A DNA stretch of 38,894 nt from Phycisphaerales bacterium (GCA_014238205.1 JABABM010000024.1:1-38894), one strand, 5' to 3'; shown: positions 1 to 7,548, numbered from the stretch's first letter. The notes: generated from the letters alone by a model not told the origin. Program-made: numbers and translations.

Positions 1-277
1 TTGCTCCGCCGGTACCGATGCCTGCCGCAGCATTCTTGAGAGTCTGCGTTCGAGCAAGCATCCGCAGTTCGTCGAGGCTCATGTCCGCATGAATGCGAGT
101 ACCACCCTTGCCGACTCGCCCGAGTGGACTGTCCTTGCAATTGAGCGTACTCCAGACCACTACCCAGCCCTTGACGCCAAGTTCCGGATCACGGACCGTA
201 AGTTCCATTTCCGGCTGCATCGCGTTGAAACGGTCCTCGTAGTCCTTGAGCATGTCTTCGAATTCGACGCGATCCAT
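1..277 (-). CDS. Glu/Leu/Phe/Val dehydrogenase family protein, N-terminal part (truncated by window edge)
   Basis: Reading the minus strand from an ATG at 275-277 gives 92 residues open to the window edge. The segment has the dimerisation-domain signature of amino-acid dehydrogenases: KGWVVVWSTLNC, then GKGGTRIHADMSLDELRMLA, then QTLKNAAAGIGTGGA. This resembles the conserved GGxR..., LA...TxKNA, GGxKGG stretch of glutamate and leucine dehydrogenases. Such enzymes deaminate the amino acid with NAD(P)+ in the cytosol. The catalytic lysine region and Rossmann domain lie outside the window, so substrate and cofactor cannot be assigned. The start lies 10 nt after the stop of the upstream methyltransferase gene, which suggests co-transcription. 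The family call is fairly secure; the specific enzyme is not. Confidence 0.7.
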   Translation of the reverse strand, partial: MDRVEFEDMLKDYEDRFNAMQPEMELTVRDPELGVKGWVVVWSTLNCKDSPLGRVGKGGTRIHADMSLDELRMLARTQTLKNAAAGIGTGGA

Positions 278-287
278 CAGTTCATCC

Positions 288-917
288 TCATCCAGTCGCC
301 ATTGCCTGCAGGTGTACCGACCACGCCGGTGGAATATTCCCGATGATCAGGCGTCTCTGTCCATTGAGTTGTCCTTCAAGTTCCCCAAGATAGCTGCCAT
401 GTGCCTGGAGAACAGACCGTCCGCTTCTTCCCACGAAAGGTGACTTCAGTGGTCGCATTGCGAGGTATTCAAAGTAGGACAACCACCCTCCCGGCGCCAT
501 GGAACCGAGCATGATCGAAAAGATCCGCCTTGTCATCTCAAGTGGGAAGTTGTTGAAGGGAAGCCCGCAGACCACCACGTGGTACGGACCTTCCAATGCA
601 GCATCTTCGATAGCGCAAGCATGGACACGAACTACCTGTTCGGGATTCGCCACGAGATGCGGTTCAATGATCGTCGACTCGAGAGTGTCTGCAAAGGGAG
701 CATTGATCTCGACTGCATCGAGTCGGTCGCCAGGTCCCATCTGCTCAAGTATGCAACGAGTGAACGCTCCGGTACCGGATCCCACTTCGAGAATGCGACG
801 AGGGCCCTTGAACTGGGACAGTTTGGACACCATCGAACATGCAAGCGCACGGGAAGAAGGTGCTACAGCACCTGTCTGCCTGTAATTCCTGATTGCCTCA
901 CCGAGAAAGCCGAGCAT
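288..917 (-). CDS. Class I SAM-dependent methyltransferase, phospholipid N-methyltransferase (PmtA)-like
   Basis: About 209 residues. SAM motif I is clear (ILEVGSGTGAFTRCIL near residue 46), preceded by GAVAPSSRALA, an arrangement typical of bacterial PmtA-type phosphatidylethanolamine N-methyltransferases (GAI-PSS-LA followed by LELGPGTG). An acidic motif II (LDAVEIN) and a motif IV-like VVVCGLPFNNFP follow; in PmtA-type enzymes this position holds a similar GLP-N stretch. The likely role is methylation of a phospholipid head group at the membrane surface, inferred from family resemblance only. I chose the ATG at 917 because GGAG lies 8 nt upstream; a GTG at 929 is the alternative. It follows rplT by 25 nt and precedes the dehydrogenase fragment by 10 nt, all on the same strand. 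Confidence 0.72.
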   Translation of the reverse strand: MLGFLGEAIRNYRQTGAVAPSSRALACSMVSKLSQFKGPRRILEVGSGTGAFTRCILEQMGPGDRLDAVEINAPFADTLESTIIEPHLVANPEQVVRVHACAIEDAALEGPYHVVVCGLPFNNFPLEMTRRIFSIMLGSMAPGGWLSYFEYLAMRPLKSPFVGRSGRSVLQAHGSYLGELEGQLNGQRRLIIGNIPPAWSVHLQAMATG

Positions 918-942
918 GGGTATCTCCACTGGAGACGCTCTG

Positions 943-1314
943 TCATTTGGCAGCAGGTGCGGTTGTCGTGGTCTCGGACTTCTCTACAAGCGCATCAAAG
1001 GTTGCAGGATCCTCGATCGCAATCTGGCTGAGCATCTTCCTGTTGAGGCTGACACCGGCTTGCGAAAGACCGTTCATGAAACGACTGTATCGCGTACCAC
1101 GCATGCGGCAGGCTGCCGAGATACGAACGATCCAGAGACGCCGAAAATCACGGCGACGAGCCCGACGATCACGATAGGCGAACTGACCGGCCCTGAGGAG
1201 AGCGACCTTGGCTTGCTGCTTGTGACGACTCTTGGTGCCCCAGTAGCCTCGTGCGGCCCTGAGAATACGGCGTCTCGCCTTGGTCCTGGCTGCGCCCTTG
1301 CGTACGCGTGGCAT
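943..1314 (-). CDS. rplT: 50S ribosomal protein L20
   Basis: A 123-residue protein starting MPRVRKGAARTKARRRIL, with the conserved GYWGTKS and FRRLWIVRISAACR segments of L20. L20 binds 23S rRNA early in 50S assembly. In many bacteria it represses its own rpmI-rplT message. The ATG at 1312-1314 fits the family N-terminus exactly; a longer in-frame opening upstream lacks L20 similarity. The C-terminal tail (about 15 residues rich in Thr and Ala) is a small extension. It lies 76 nt downstream of rpmI on the same strand, the usual order, but infC, which often precedes rpmI, is not here. Confidence 0.97.
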   Translation of the reverse strand: MPRVRKGAARTKARRRILRAARGYWGTKSRHKQQAKVALLRAGQFAYRDRRARRRDFRRLWIVRISAACRMRGTRYSRFMNGLSQAGVSLNRKMLSQIAIEDPATFDALVEKSETTTTAPAAK

Positions 1315-1390
1315 TGGTCCACTCCGTTCTCTTGTCCTGATCGGGGCCCCGGTGCAGCCGAGGACTTGTGCCCGCCAGAAACATCCGTGT

Positions 1391-1636
1391 TCAGTCTTCC
1401 GAGCCCGCCGGAGCAGAGCCAGCAGCACCTGCGCCTGTAACGCGGGTGTGCAGCATGCGTGCGATTTTTTTCAGGTCACTTGCATGGGCATAGGTGGGGG
1501 CACGATAGGAACGAAGCAGGTCACCACTCTTGTGGCTCCTGCGATGACGTCCACAAGCACGGCCCATCTTGACCTTGCCGGACTTGGTCATCCTGATCCG
1601 CTTGAGCAGTCCCTTGTTGGGCTTGTTCTTCGGCAT
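1391..1636 (-). CDS. rpmI: 50S ribosomal protein L35
   Basis: An 81-residue protein starting MPKNKPNKGLLKRIRMTKSG, followed by KVKMGRACGRHRRSHKSGD, which matches L35 closely. It is longer than the usual 64-67 residues because of a C-terminal Ala/Gly/Ser-rich tail (TGAGAAGSAPAGSED). The start at 1634-1636 is set by the conserved N-terminus; the ORF opens further upstream without family similarity. It is the first gene of an rpmI-rplT unit with its own predicted promoter at 1705-1733. A short GC hairpin (CCCGC-aca-GCGGG, 1681-1693) sits in the leader, but I see no clear L20 autoregulatory pseudoknot. Confidence 0.95.
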   Translation of the reverse strand: MPKNKPNKGLLKRIRMTKSGKVKMGRACGRHRRSHKSGDLLRSYRAPTYAHASDLKKIARMLHTRVTGAGAAGSAPAGSED

Positions 1637-1704
1637 GACGCTTGTTCCTGCCCCATGGGCGTAGAAATCAACTGACGAGACCCGCACAGCGGGCCAAGTT
1701 TCGA

Positions 1705-1733
1705 AGGGTAACAGGAAGTGAATGGGCTGTCGA
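1705..1733 (-). promoter_or_regulatory. Predicted sigma-70-type promoter for rpmI-rplT
   Basis: On the minus strand, TCGACA (1728-1733) is followed after exactly 17 bp by TACCCT (1705-1710). These match the housekeeping -35 and -10 consensus at 5/6 and 4/6 positions. Transcription would start near 1698 and give a leader of about 60 nt before rpmI. A small CCCGC/GCGGG hairpin (1681-1693) lies at the start of that leader. Confidence 0.5.
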
Positions 1734-1755
1734 GATTAAAGCACTCGATGGTGCC

Positions 1756-2667
1756 TCAGCGTGCAATGGGATGCGTCAGGAAGAGGTCAGCCTGCTCCAG
1801 GAGGCGGCACTTGGGATTGGGAATACGCATGTCATCCCCCTCGTAGGCGTGCCCGCTGATGTCTTCGACCGAGTTGTCACTCATGAGGACACTTGGAGAC
1901 CAGACATGGCTCTCGATGAGTACTACTGAGAAGTTGACCTCATCCTGCTGGTACGAAAACTGGCTCACGACCTCGCTGGTCATGTAGGGATTTCGATTAC
2001 CCATGAGGACGGTCCTGACAGGCACACTGCTCTGGAAGGCGTGGGTTCTGGGCTGGGTCTGATAGGACCAGAGTGATTCACCCTGCAAGCCGGGAACCTC
2101 CGGGTTCATGTAGTTCTGCTCGACGAGGGGCTGCATGTCGAGGCGATTCGTGGATTCACCGAACAGGGTTTTCCACTCCGGGGCATCCGTATTGGCGAGG
2201 ACTCCATCATTGTCTCCCGCATGGTTGAAGAATGCTCCGCCGATCTGTGCAAGGTTGTTTCTGTGAACCGAACGAGTGGAGGTTTCGCGAGTTGCGTTCA
2301 ACATCGGGAAGATGATGCTGAGGCCGAGAATGATGATCGCAGCGACAGCAATCAATTCCGGGACACCCATCCTGGATACAGGGCTGCTGCCTGGTTCAAA
2401 ATGCATCCGATCGGCCTGTTCGCTCTCAGCACGATCTATCCGGGCAAGTGTCGCGTTTACGAGCGTGGTGCGATCCTCGCCGGTCAGTTCAGCCACGGGG
2501 TAGGAATCAAGCAGGCCGAGAATCGAAATGATCCGCTCGAGCCTGGCCTGATCGCCGCCATCGAGTCCGGTGATCTTCGATGGATCGAACTCCGCATCGA
2601 CGAGTCGGTCGAGCATGTTCGCATCCGCATCGGTCAACATCGGCATGTCTTCATGTTCCTTCGTCAT
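1756..2667 (-). CDS. Putative anti-sigma factor with embedded pseudopilin-like membrane segment
   Basis: About 303 residues. Residues 1-100 are hydrophilic and helical, with LTDADANMLDRLVDAEFDP and LTGEDRTTLVNATLARI, and look like a cytoplasmic sigma-binding region without zinc ligands. A single membrane helix follows at about 103-123 (PELIAVAAIIILGLSIIFPM). After it, LNATRE...RNNLAQIGGAFFNHAGDN resembles Planctomycete type II pseudopilin-like proteins (IELLVVIAIIA...LNKARE...NLRQIG...YANDN), and the C-terminus has GNRNPYMTSE and further pseudopilin-like stretches. Its ATG overlaps the sigma-factor stop (ATGA at 2664-2667), indicating translational coupling. Inference: a membrane anti-sigma protein whose external part derives from a pseudopilin. 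The start is chosen from the overlap; a longer opening exists upstream. There is no conserved prepilin peptidase site at the N-terminus. Confidence 0.6.
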   Translation of the reverse strand: MTKEHEDMPMLTDADANMLDRLVDAEFDPSKITGLDGGDQARLERIISILGLLDSYPVAELTGEDRTTLVNATLARIDRAESEQADRMHFEPGSSPVSRMGVPELIAVAAIIILGLSIIFPMLNATRETSTRSVHRNNLAQIGGAFFNHAGDNDGVLANTDAPEWKTLFGESTNRLDMQPLVEQNYMNPEVPGLQGESLWSYQTQPRTHAFQSSVPVRTVLMGNRNPYMTSEVVSQFSYQQDEVNFSVVLIESHVWSPSVLMSDNSVEDISGHAYEGDDMRIPNPKCRLLEQADLFLTHPIAR

Positions 2668-3278
2668 TCTTCTCTCTCCTCGGTATCGGTTTCGTCCTGG
2701 TTCCACCCCGTACCGAAGGCAGCAACCGCTGAATGCAGTCTGCTCTTGACTGTCCCAAGTGGTATCTCGAGGGTCTCGGCTATCTGGGTATAACTCATCT
2801 TCTGGAAATAACTCAGGAGGAGTATCTCCCTGTAATGGTTCGGGAGGCTGTCCACGACGTGCTTGACTCGCTGTCGCATCTCGCTCTCCTGCATCCCTTC
2901 GGAAGGCCCCGGCATGTCTGCTGCCATCAGATCGGCGAATGACTGACCATCACCGTCCTTGCCTACATTCGCCGACAGCGACACCGCCTTGCGTCGTGCG
3001 TTGCGACGATGCCAGTCCCGGCCCTTGTTGACGGCGATGGTGTAAAGCCAGGGCTTGAACCGTCGGTCAAGGTCGAACGTGGATGCGGAATTGTGAATCT
3101 GCAGGAAGGTCTCCTGGAACACATCTTCAGCAGCAGCCCGTGAACCGGTCTGCTTTGTCAGGAACAGGACCAGTTCATTGGAATAGCGTTCCACGAGCAC
3201 GCTGAATGCTTCGCGATCACCCTCCCTGTAGGCCCCGAGAAGAGCTTCATCCGTCTGATGATCCAACATGCCCTCCAT
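2664..3278 (-). CDS. ECF-family RNA polymerase sigma factor (sigma-70 family)
   Basis: About 204 residues. Region 2 is seen in DREAFSVLVERYSNELVLFL, AAEDVFQETFLQIH and FKPWLYTIAVNKGRDWHRRN (regions 2.1-2.4). Region 4 is seen in LPNHYREILLLSYFQKMSY and TQIAETLEIPLGTVKSRLH, the DNA-binding helix-turn-helix for the -35 element. The linker between them carries about 30 extra residues. I chose the ATG at 3278 because AGGAAG lies 5 nt upstream; ATG at 3269 is possible. A longer in-frame opening to 3461 lacks sigma similarity. The downstream gene, overlapped by four bases, is probably its regulator, as is usual for ECF pairs. Which stress it senses is unknown. Confidence 0.9.
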   Translation of the reverse strand: MEGMLDHQTDEALLGAYREGDREAFSVLVERYSNELVLFLTKQTGSRAAAEDVFQETFLQIHNSASTFDLDRRFKPWLYTIAVNKGRDWHRRNARRKAVSLSANVGKDGDGQSFADLMAADMPGPSEGMQESEMRQRVKHVVDSLPNHYREILLLSYFQKMSYTQIAETLEIPLGTVKSRLHSAVAAFGTGWNQDETDTEEREE

Positions 3279-3600
3279 CAACGCTTCCTGGTGGTGAATT
3301 TCCGAACGGCCTGGGGCCATCGCCTTTTGGCCATGAAACCACGGTCGGCGGATGATACCCGAGGGCTTCAGCAGTGGATGCCGGTGCAAGGGGATCGCCA
3401 AGGATGCATCAAGAGTACTCACAGCACTCCATACAGTCCCCCCACCTGTCAGGTTCGGCAAGGTGCAGGAGTCTGTGAATTTTTTCGCAGCCGTCTCTCA
3501 CCCTTCCACATTTCCGGACCCTCAGCAGCGTTTTTAATGCCAACCCTGATAGGATGTGCCCCTCGTATTCGACCTCTGAAAGAGGTTTGGAGAGGATCCA
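3279..3600. promoter_or_regulatory. Divergent intergenic region between ECF sigma factor and hpnH
   Basis: About 320 bp without a convincing gene. It must carry the promoters of both the sigma factor (minus) and hpnH (plus), but I find no strong -35/-10 pair. An 11-bp perfect inverted repeat, ACCTG-t-CAGGT, lies at 3444-3454 and could be an operator. The hpnH ribosome-binding site GGAGAGGA (3589-3596) sits just before its ATG. Large ORFs that cross this region are antisense shadows. Confidence 0.35.
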
Positions 3601-4740
3601 ATGGGCGTACCCATCTCTCAAATGTGGACCGTAGCCAGCTATGTCATTGGGCAGAAATTGCGTCGCCGCAAGCGGTACCCACTCGTCCTGATGCTGGAGC
3701 CACTCTTCCGATGCAACCTTGCCTGTGCCGGCTGTGGCAAGATCCAGTACCCGGCCCATATTCTCAAGCGGGACCTCTCCCTTGAGGATGCACTCCGAGC
3801 GGTTGACGAATGCGGCGCCCCGATGGTTTCGATTCCAGGCGGCGAGCCCCTTCTCTACCCGCATATCCGTGAACTCGTCGATGAGCTCGTCAAGCGACGA
3901 AAGTACATCTACCTGTGTACGAATGCGATTCTTCTCGATGAGAAACTCAAGGAAGGGTGGTTCACACCGAGCAAGTACCTCTCCTTCTCCGTGCACATGG
4001 ATGGACGACGCGATGAGCATGACTTCGCTGTCTGCCGCGAGGGCACGTATGACAAGGCCATCGTTGGTATTCGCAGGGCCGTCGACATGGGATTCCGCGT
4101 CACGACGAACACGACGCTGTTCGAAGGAACTGATCCAAATGCAGTGCGTGGATTCTTCGATGAGATGATGGATGTCGGGGTCGAGGGAATGATGGTCAGC
4201 CCCGGCTATGCCTATGACAAGGCGCCGGACCAGTCCAACTTCCTGCACCGCAAGACAACGAACAACCTTTTCGAGATGATCCTGTCCAACAGGAAGAAAC
4301 GCTGGAAGTTCAACCAGTCGCCTCTCTTCCTCGAGTTCCTCATGGGTGACCGGGAGTACGAGTGCACCCCATGGGGCAACCCGACGTACAACATCTTCGG
4401 CTGGCAACGACCCTGCTATCTGCTCCAGGAAGGATACGTCGACACGTTCCAGGAACTGATTGATACGGTCGACTGGGACGAATACGGACGAGCTTCAGGA
4501 AACCCGCAATGCCAGGACTGCATGGTGCACTGTGGATATGAGCCAACCGCCGTCGATCACACCTTCAGTTCGTTCGGAGGGATCATGGGAAACATCAAGG
4601 CACTCCTCTTCAATCGGTACGCAAACCCCTCTGCACGGAGTCGATTGACGGAAGAAGAAGGAAAGCCCCATGGCCCGATGGCCCATCTCGTGCAACTGGG
4701 GTACGGATCGGAATTGAAGGACAAGGCTGGGGCGGCATGA
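3601..4740 (+). CDS. hpnH: Adenosyl-hopene transferase HpnH (radical SAM)
   Basis: A 379-residue radical-SAM protein. The cluster motif CNLACAGC (CX3CX2C, about residues 38-45) binds the 4Fe-4S cluster, followed by SIPGGEPLLYP, the SAM-contacting GGEP motif. The C-terminal third carries the HpnH hallmarks ECTPWGNPTYNIFGWQRPCYL and CQDCMVHCGYEPTAV. HpnH joins the 5'-deoxyadenosyl group to diploptene to form adenosylhopane, the first step of hopanoid side-chain extension, at the inner membrane. The ATG at 3601 follows GGAGAGGA by 4 nt. It overlaps the next gene by four bases (ATGA at 4737). No squalene-hopene cyclase or other hpn gene is in the window, so the rest of the pathway must be elsewhere. 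Confidence 0.95.
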   Translation: MGVPISQMWTVASYVIGQKLRRRKRYPLVLMLEPLFRCNLACAGCGKIQYPAHILKRDLSLEDALRAVDECGAPMVSIPGGEPLLYPHIRELVDELVKRRKYIYLCTNAILLDEKLKEGWFTPSKYLSFSVHMDGRRDEHDFAVCREGTYDKAIVGIRRAVDMGFRVTTNTTLFEGTDPNAVRGFFDEMMDVGVEGMMVSPGYAYDKAPDQSNFLHRKTTNNLFEMILSNRKKRWKFNQSPLFLEFLMGDREYECTPWGNPTYNIFGWQRPCYLLQEGYVDTFQELIDTVDWDEYGRASGNPQCQDCMVHCGYEPTAVDHTFSSFGGIMGNIKALLFNRYANPSARSRLTEEEGKPHGPMAHLVQLGYGSELKDKAGAA

Positions 4741-5132
4741 GTTCCGGGCTGAAGCCCTTCGCAGCAGCACTGACTGCACTGTTCACTGTGTCCTCCTGTT
4801 CGAGCAGTTCGATGCACCAGACTGATGAAAGCCCCACACTCGTACTGCTGTACTTCAACGGATGTCCAATGAGCAATGATGTCCGCATGAACCTCAAGGC
4901 GGCGATCGAGGCGGCTGGTCTTTCCTCGTTCACGTATTCCGAGGTTGACATGGGTGATCTCGACCCGATGGATGATCGATTGCGATGGGGATCACCGACA
5001 GTGCTTGTTGACCGTCGTGATCTCTTCGACATGCCCCCCGCTGATGCACCCGGTTTCTCATGCCGCGTCTACGATCACGTTCCATCAAGCAGTGAACTCC
5101 AGGCCGCACTGGCACAGAGGTTGAATCGATGA
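4737..5132 (+). CDS. Thioredoxin-fold lipoprotein with single conserved cysteine
   Basis: 131 residues. The N-terminus is a short lipoprotein-type signal (AALTALFTVSS-Cys21). The mature part has LVLLYFNGCPMSNDVRMNL and later RWGSPTVLVDRRDLF. The combination of a YF-GCP start and GSPT-hydrophobic-x-RDLF matches small thioredoxin-fold proteins often found beside alkylmercury lyase-like genes. The usual CxxC is reduced to one cysteine (Cys43, CPMS), so classic disulfide exchange is unlikely. It is translationally coupled on both sides (ATGA overlaps at 4737 and 5129) with hpnH and a site-2-type protease. Function unknown; a periplasmic or membrane-attached redox or binding role is only a guess. 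Confidence 0.7.
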   Translation: MSSGLKPFAAALTALFTVSSCSSSSMHQTDESPTLVLLYFNGCPMSNDVRMNLKAAIEAAGLSSFTYSEVDMGDLDPMDDRLRWGSPTVLVDRRDLFDMPPADAPGFSCRVYDHVPSSSELQAALAQRLNR

Positions 5133-5803
5133 ACTGGTGGGTACATGCAGCCTGGGAGCAGGGTGGAGCAATCTACCTTGTCAGTTGGATCTTCTGGGTC
5201 CTGTTCTCGATCACCCTGCACGAACTTGCCCATGGCTGGGCGGCCCTCTGGGAAGGTGATACCACCCCACGGGACCTGAACCGCTTGACTGCAAACCCCC
5301 TGGTGCAGATGGGGCAGACTTCCCTGATTGTCTTCGCACTGGTCGGCATCGCCTGGGGCATGATGCCGGTCCGCCCGGATCGATTCCGGCATGGTCGGCT
5401 CGGTGATGCGATCGTCGCCTTCGCAGGACCAATGATGAACCTGGTACTTGCCTTCATCACGCTCACCCTGCTGGGAGTTCTGTCCGCCATGGGCGACATG
5501 TCCATCCAGTGGATGAAGTCCGTCAGCCTGTTCCTCTTCGTAGGCGGATTCCTGAACGTGATCCTGTTCGTACTGAACCTGCTTCCAATTCCACCCCTGG
5601 ACGGCTCCCGCATCCTTGCCGCCGCCTCTCCCCACGCCCGCGATTTCTACAGGCAGCAATTATCCCAGATGATGGCATTCGCCCTCCTGATCATGATCTT
5701 CTTCTTCGGGGCCGCGGACTTCCTCTTCGCCGGGTCCCAGGATGCCGCGATCTGGTGGTCAGGCCTTGTCGCACGGCTTGTCGGGGCAGCTCCAGTTTCC
5801 TGA
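5129..5803 (+). CDS. Site-2 protease family (M50) membrane metalloprotease
   Basis: 224 residues with four to six hydrophobic segments. The zinc site HELAH (His31, Glu32, His35) lies in the first membrane region (FSITLHELAHGWAAL). The third ligand motif NLLPIPPLDGSRIL (Asp158) follows GGFLNVILFVLN. The spacing is that of the short bacterial M50B proteases that lack PDZ domains. These cut membrane-embedded substrates, often anti-sigma factors or signal peptides. Start ATG overlaps the preceding stop (ATGA, 5129-5132). The substrate is unknown; the thioredoxin-fold lipoprotein or the anti-sigma protein 2.5 kb away are possibilities but nothing in the sequence shows it. The gene ends just before a GC hairpin. 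Confidence 0.88.
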   Translation: MNWWVHAAWEQGGAIYLVSWIFWVLFSITLHELAHGWAALWEGDTTPRDLNRLTANPLVQMGQTSLIVFALVGIAWGMMPVRPDRFRHGRLGDAIVAFAGPMMNLVLAFITLTLLGVLSAMGDMSIQWMKSVSLFLFVGGFLNVILFVLNLLPIPPLDGSRILAAASPHARDFYRQQLSQMMAFALLIMIFFFGAADFLFAGSQDAAIWWSGLVARLVGAAPVS

Positions 5804-5804
5804 T

Positions 5805-5820
5805 GGGGCCTGATGGCCCC
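5805..5820 (+). terminator. GC-rich hairpin after M50 protease gene
   Basis: GGGGCC-TGAT-GGCCCC forms a perfect 6-bp stem with a 4-nt loop, 2 nt after the protease stop. There is no U-run after it, so it may be an imperfect terminator or a message-stabilising hairpin. The rpsP promoter begins 26 bp further on. Confidence 0.4.
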
Positions 5821-5845
5821 CTGCAGCCCTCATTGACAACTTCTC

Positions 5846-5874
5846 TTGAGCCCCCCGGTGGTCTTCACTACAAT
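5846..5874 (+). promoter_or_regulatory. Predicted sigma-70-type promoter for rpsP-trmD-rplS
   Basis: TTGAGC (5846-5851) and TACAAT (5869-5874) are separated by exactly 17 bp, matching the -35 and -10 consensus at 4/6 and 5/6. The predicted start near 5881 gives a leader of about 137 nt before rpsP. A second TTGACA at 5833-5838 is 30 bp from the same -10, too far to pair with it. Confidence 0.6.
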
Positions 5875-6017
5875 CTTCGATTCGTCCACCCGACGAAGCA
5901 TCATCCCCACCGGTCGCTCCTCCTCATCGGCTTGCGAGCTACTTCCCGGGGTGCCGTGGAGCATTCGACACGCGTCGAAACTTCTCGAATCGGGTGCCAG
6001 CAAGGAGCAGGCCGAAC

Positions 6018-6300
6018 AATGGTCGTATTGCGCCTCAAGCGTATGGGACGGCGACACAGTCCCTTCTACCGTGTGAATGCCATGGACAAGCGCTCCCCGC
6101 GCGATGGCCGAGTCATCGAAGAACTCGGCTGGTTCGATCCCAAGGCACCAGAAGACCGGCAGCACAGTCTCAACAATGATCGAATCGACTACTGGTTGAG
6201 TGTCGGTGCCCAACCGTCCGACACTGTTCGGTCACTCCTGAAGCGAGCCGGGATCGATCCCACTCCAGGCAAGAAACTCGAATCAACGACGGGTACATGA
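6018..6300 (+). CDS. rpsP: 30S ribosomal protein S16
   Basis: 93 residues. MVVLRLKRMGRRHSPFYRVN, then SPRDGRVIEELGWFDP and SVGAQPSDTVRSLLKRAGI, are the S16 signatures. S16 stabilises the 16S rRNA 5' domain in 30S assembly. The ATG at 6018 is set by the conserved N-terminus; AAGGAG lies 11 nt upstream. A long in-frame opening upstream to 5509 is not coding. In many bacteria rpsP is followed by rimM; here trmD follows directly, with a possible ATGA overlap at 6297-6300. Confidence 0.97.
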
Positions 6301-6320
6301 TCCCGACAGGCACTCATACC

Positions 6321-7028
6321 ATGCGAATCGATGTCCTCACCCTGTTTCCCGACATGTTCCCGGGCGTACTCGACGCGAGCATTCAAGCTCGCGCCGCTGC
6401 GAGCGGTCACGTGGAGTGTCATGTTCACGACATCAGGGACTGGGCGGACAACAAGCATGAGAAGGTCGATGACCGACCATTCGGTGGAGGCCCGGGCATG
6501 GTCATCATGTGCCAGCCCCTCTGGGATGCCGTCCAGGATGTCGAGGCAATCATGCCGACCCCATGTCGCAGGATTCTCTTTACTCCACAGGGCAGACGAC
6601 TTGACCAGGAACTGGTCGAGGAACTTTCCAGCGAAGAACGATTGATGCTTATCGCCGGACATTACGAAGGAATAGACGAACGGGTCGTTACGGAACTTGA
6701 TCCCCTTGAGATCAGCGTTGGAGACTACGTGCTCACGGGCGGCGAGCTTCCATCGATGCTGTTGATCGATGCGGTTACAAGACTTCAGGAAGGAGTCCTC
6801 GGTCATGAGGATTCGGCTTCCGAGGATTCATTCTGTGCACTTGGGGAGAATCAGGAACGACTGCTTGAGGCACCCCATTACACCCGCCCACGCACCTGGC
6901 GGAACCAGCCCGTTCCAGAGGTGCTCCTGAGTGGAAACCACGAAGCCGTCGCGGCATGGCGGCAAGACCAGATGATGAAAAGAACTCGATCAAGACGCCC
7001 TGATCTGCTGGAACAGTGCAACAACTGA
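6321..7028 (+). CDS. trmD: tRNA (guanine(37)-N1)-methyltransferase
   Basis: 235 residues from [20 protein letters not shown], the family N-terminus. The SPOUT knot region is visible in [36 protein letters not shown] and TRLQEGVLG, with HYTRPRTW nearer the C-terminus. TrmD methylates G37 next to the anticodon of tRNAs reading CNN codons and prevents +1 frameshifting. An alternative ATG at 6297 overlaps the rpsP stop (ATGA) and would add 8 residues; coupling from that start is plausible, but the family usually begins at MRI. It sits between rpsP and rplS; rimM, the gene that usually separates rpsP and trmD in proteobacteria, is absent. Confidence 0.96.
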   Translation: MRIDVLTLFPDMFPGVLDASIQARAAASGHVECHVHDIRDWADNKHEKVDDRPFGGGPGMVIMCQPLWDAVQDVEAIMPTPCRRILFTPQGRRLDQELVEELSSEERLMLIAGHYEGIDERVVTELDPLEISVGDYVLTGGELPSMLLIDAVTRLQEGVLGHEDSASEDSFCALGENQERLLEAPHYTRPRTWRNQPVPEVLLSGNHEAVAAWRQDQMMKRTRSRRPDLLEQCNN

Positions 7029-7078
7029 CCATCGGAGCAAGGCTTGTACCAGAGGGGCACACGCCCCGGAGAAGAAGC

Positions 7079-7456
7079 ATGAGCAGGCAAGAGACAATCG
7101 AATCCGTGACCGCAGAACAGGTCAAGAACGACGACCAGTACCCGGTCTTCAGCATCGGTGACACGATCGATGTCCACGTGAGGATCATCGAAGGTGAAAA
7201 AGAACGCATCCAGGTCTACCAGGGTGTTTTCATCGCCAGGAACGGTCGGGGCGTCAACGAAACCTTCACTGTCCGTCGCATCGTTGCCAACGAAGGTGTT
7301 GAACGCATCTTCCCGTTGAACTCGCCTCGCATCGCCAAGATCGAAGTCGTGCGGCGAGGCGATGCACGTCGTGCGAAGCTCTACTTCCTCCGCAAGCGCG
7401 TTGGCAAGAGTCGCAGGCTTCGTGATCAGCGACGCGGCATGAAGCACGTTTCCTGA
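7079..7456 (+). CDS. rplS: 50S ribosomal protein L19
   Basis: 125 residues. The central [40 protein letters not shown] and [20 protein letters not shown] are L19 signatures, and the C-terminus [16 protein letters not shown] is typical. L19 sits at the 30S-50S interface. The ATG at 7079 has GGAGAAG 4 nt upstream; a longer opening from 7016 overlaps trmD and lacks similarity. It is the last gene before a strong bidirectional terminator at 7476-7515. Confidence 0.97.
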   Translation: MSRQETIESVTAEQVKNDDQYPVFSIGDTIDVHVRIIEGEKERIQVYQGVFIARNGRGVNETFTVRRIVANEGVERIFPLNSPRIAKIEVVRRGDARRAKLYFLRKRVGKSRRLRDQRRGMKHVS

Positions 7457-7475
7457 TCGACGACATATCAAAACT

Positions 7476-7515
7476 CATGAAACAGGCGTCCGCTCGTGCG
7501 GACGCCTGTTTCATG
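7476..7515. terminator. Strong bidirectional Rho-independent terminator
   Basis: An 18-bp perfect inverted repeat (7476-7493 with 7498-7515) encloses the 4-nt loop TCGT. The outer part of the stem is AT-rich (TGAAAC/GTTTCA) and serves as the U-tract on either strand. It separates rplS (plus) from the converging minus-strand gene ending at 7549. Confidence 0.85.
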
Positions 7516-7548
7516 TTCGTCTGCAGGAAGCCTGCTTGATCGACTGTT

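Noticed and set aside
3409-4407. Minus-strand ORF of 332 aa antisense to hpnH
   Set aside because: hpnH is certain on the other strand; the antisense protein has no recognisable domain and is a codon-bias shadow.
6297-6320. Start of trmD at the ATGA overlap with rpsP
   Set aside because: Kept as an alternative; the family N-terminus [10 protein letters not shown] fits the ATG at 6321 better.
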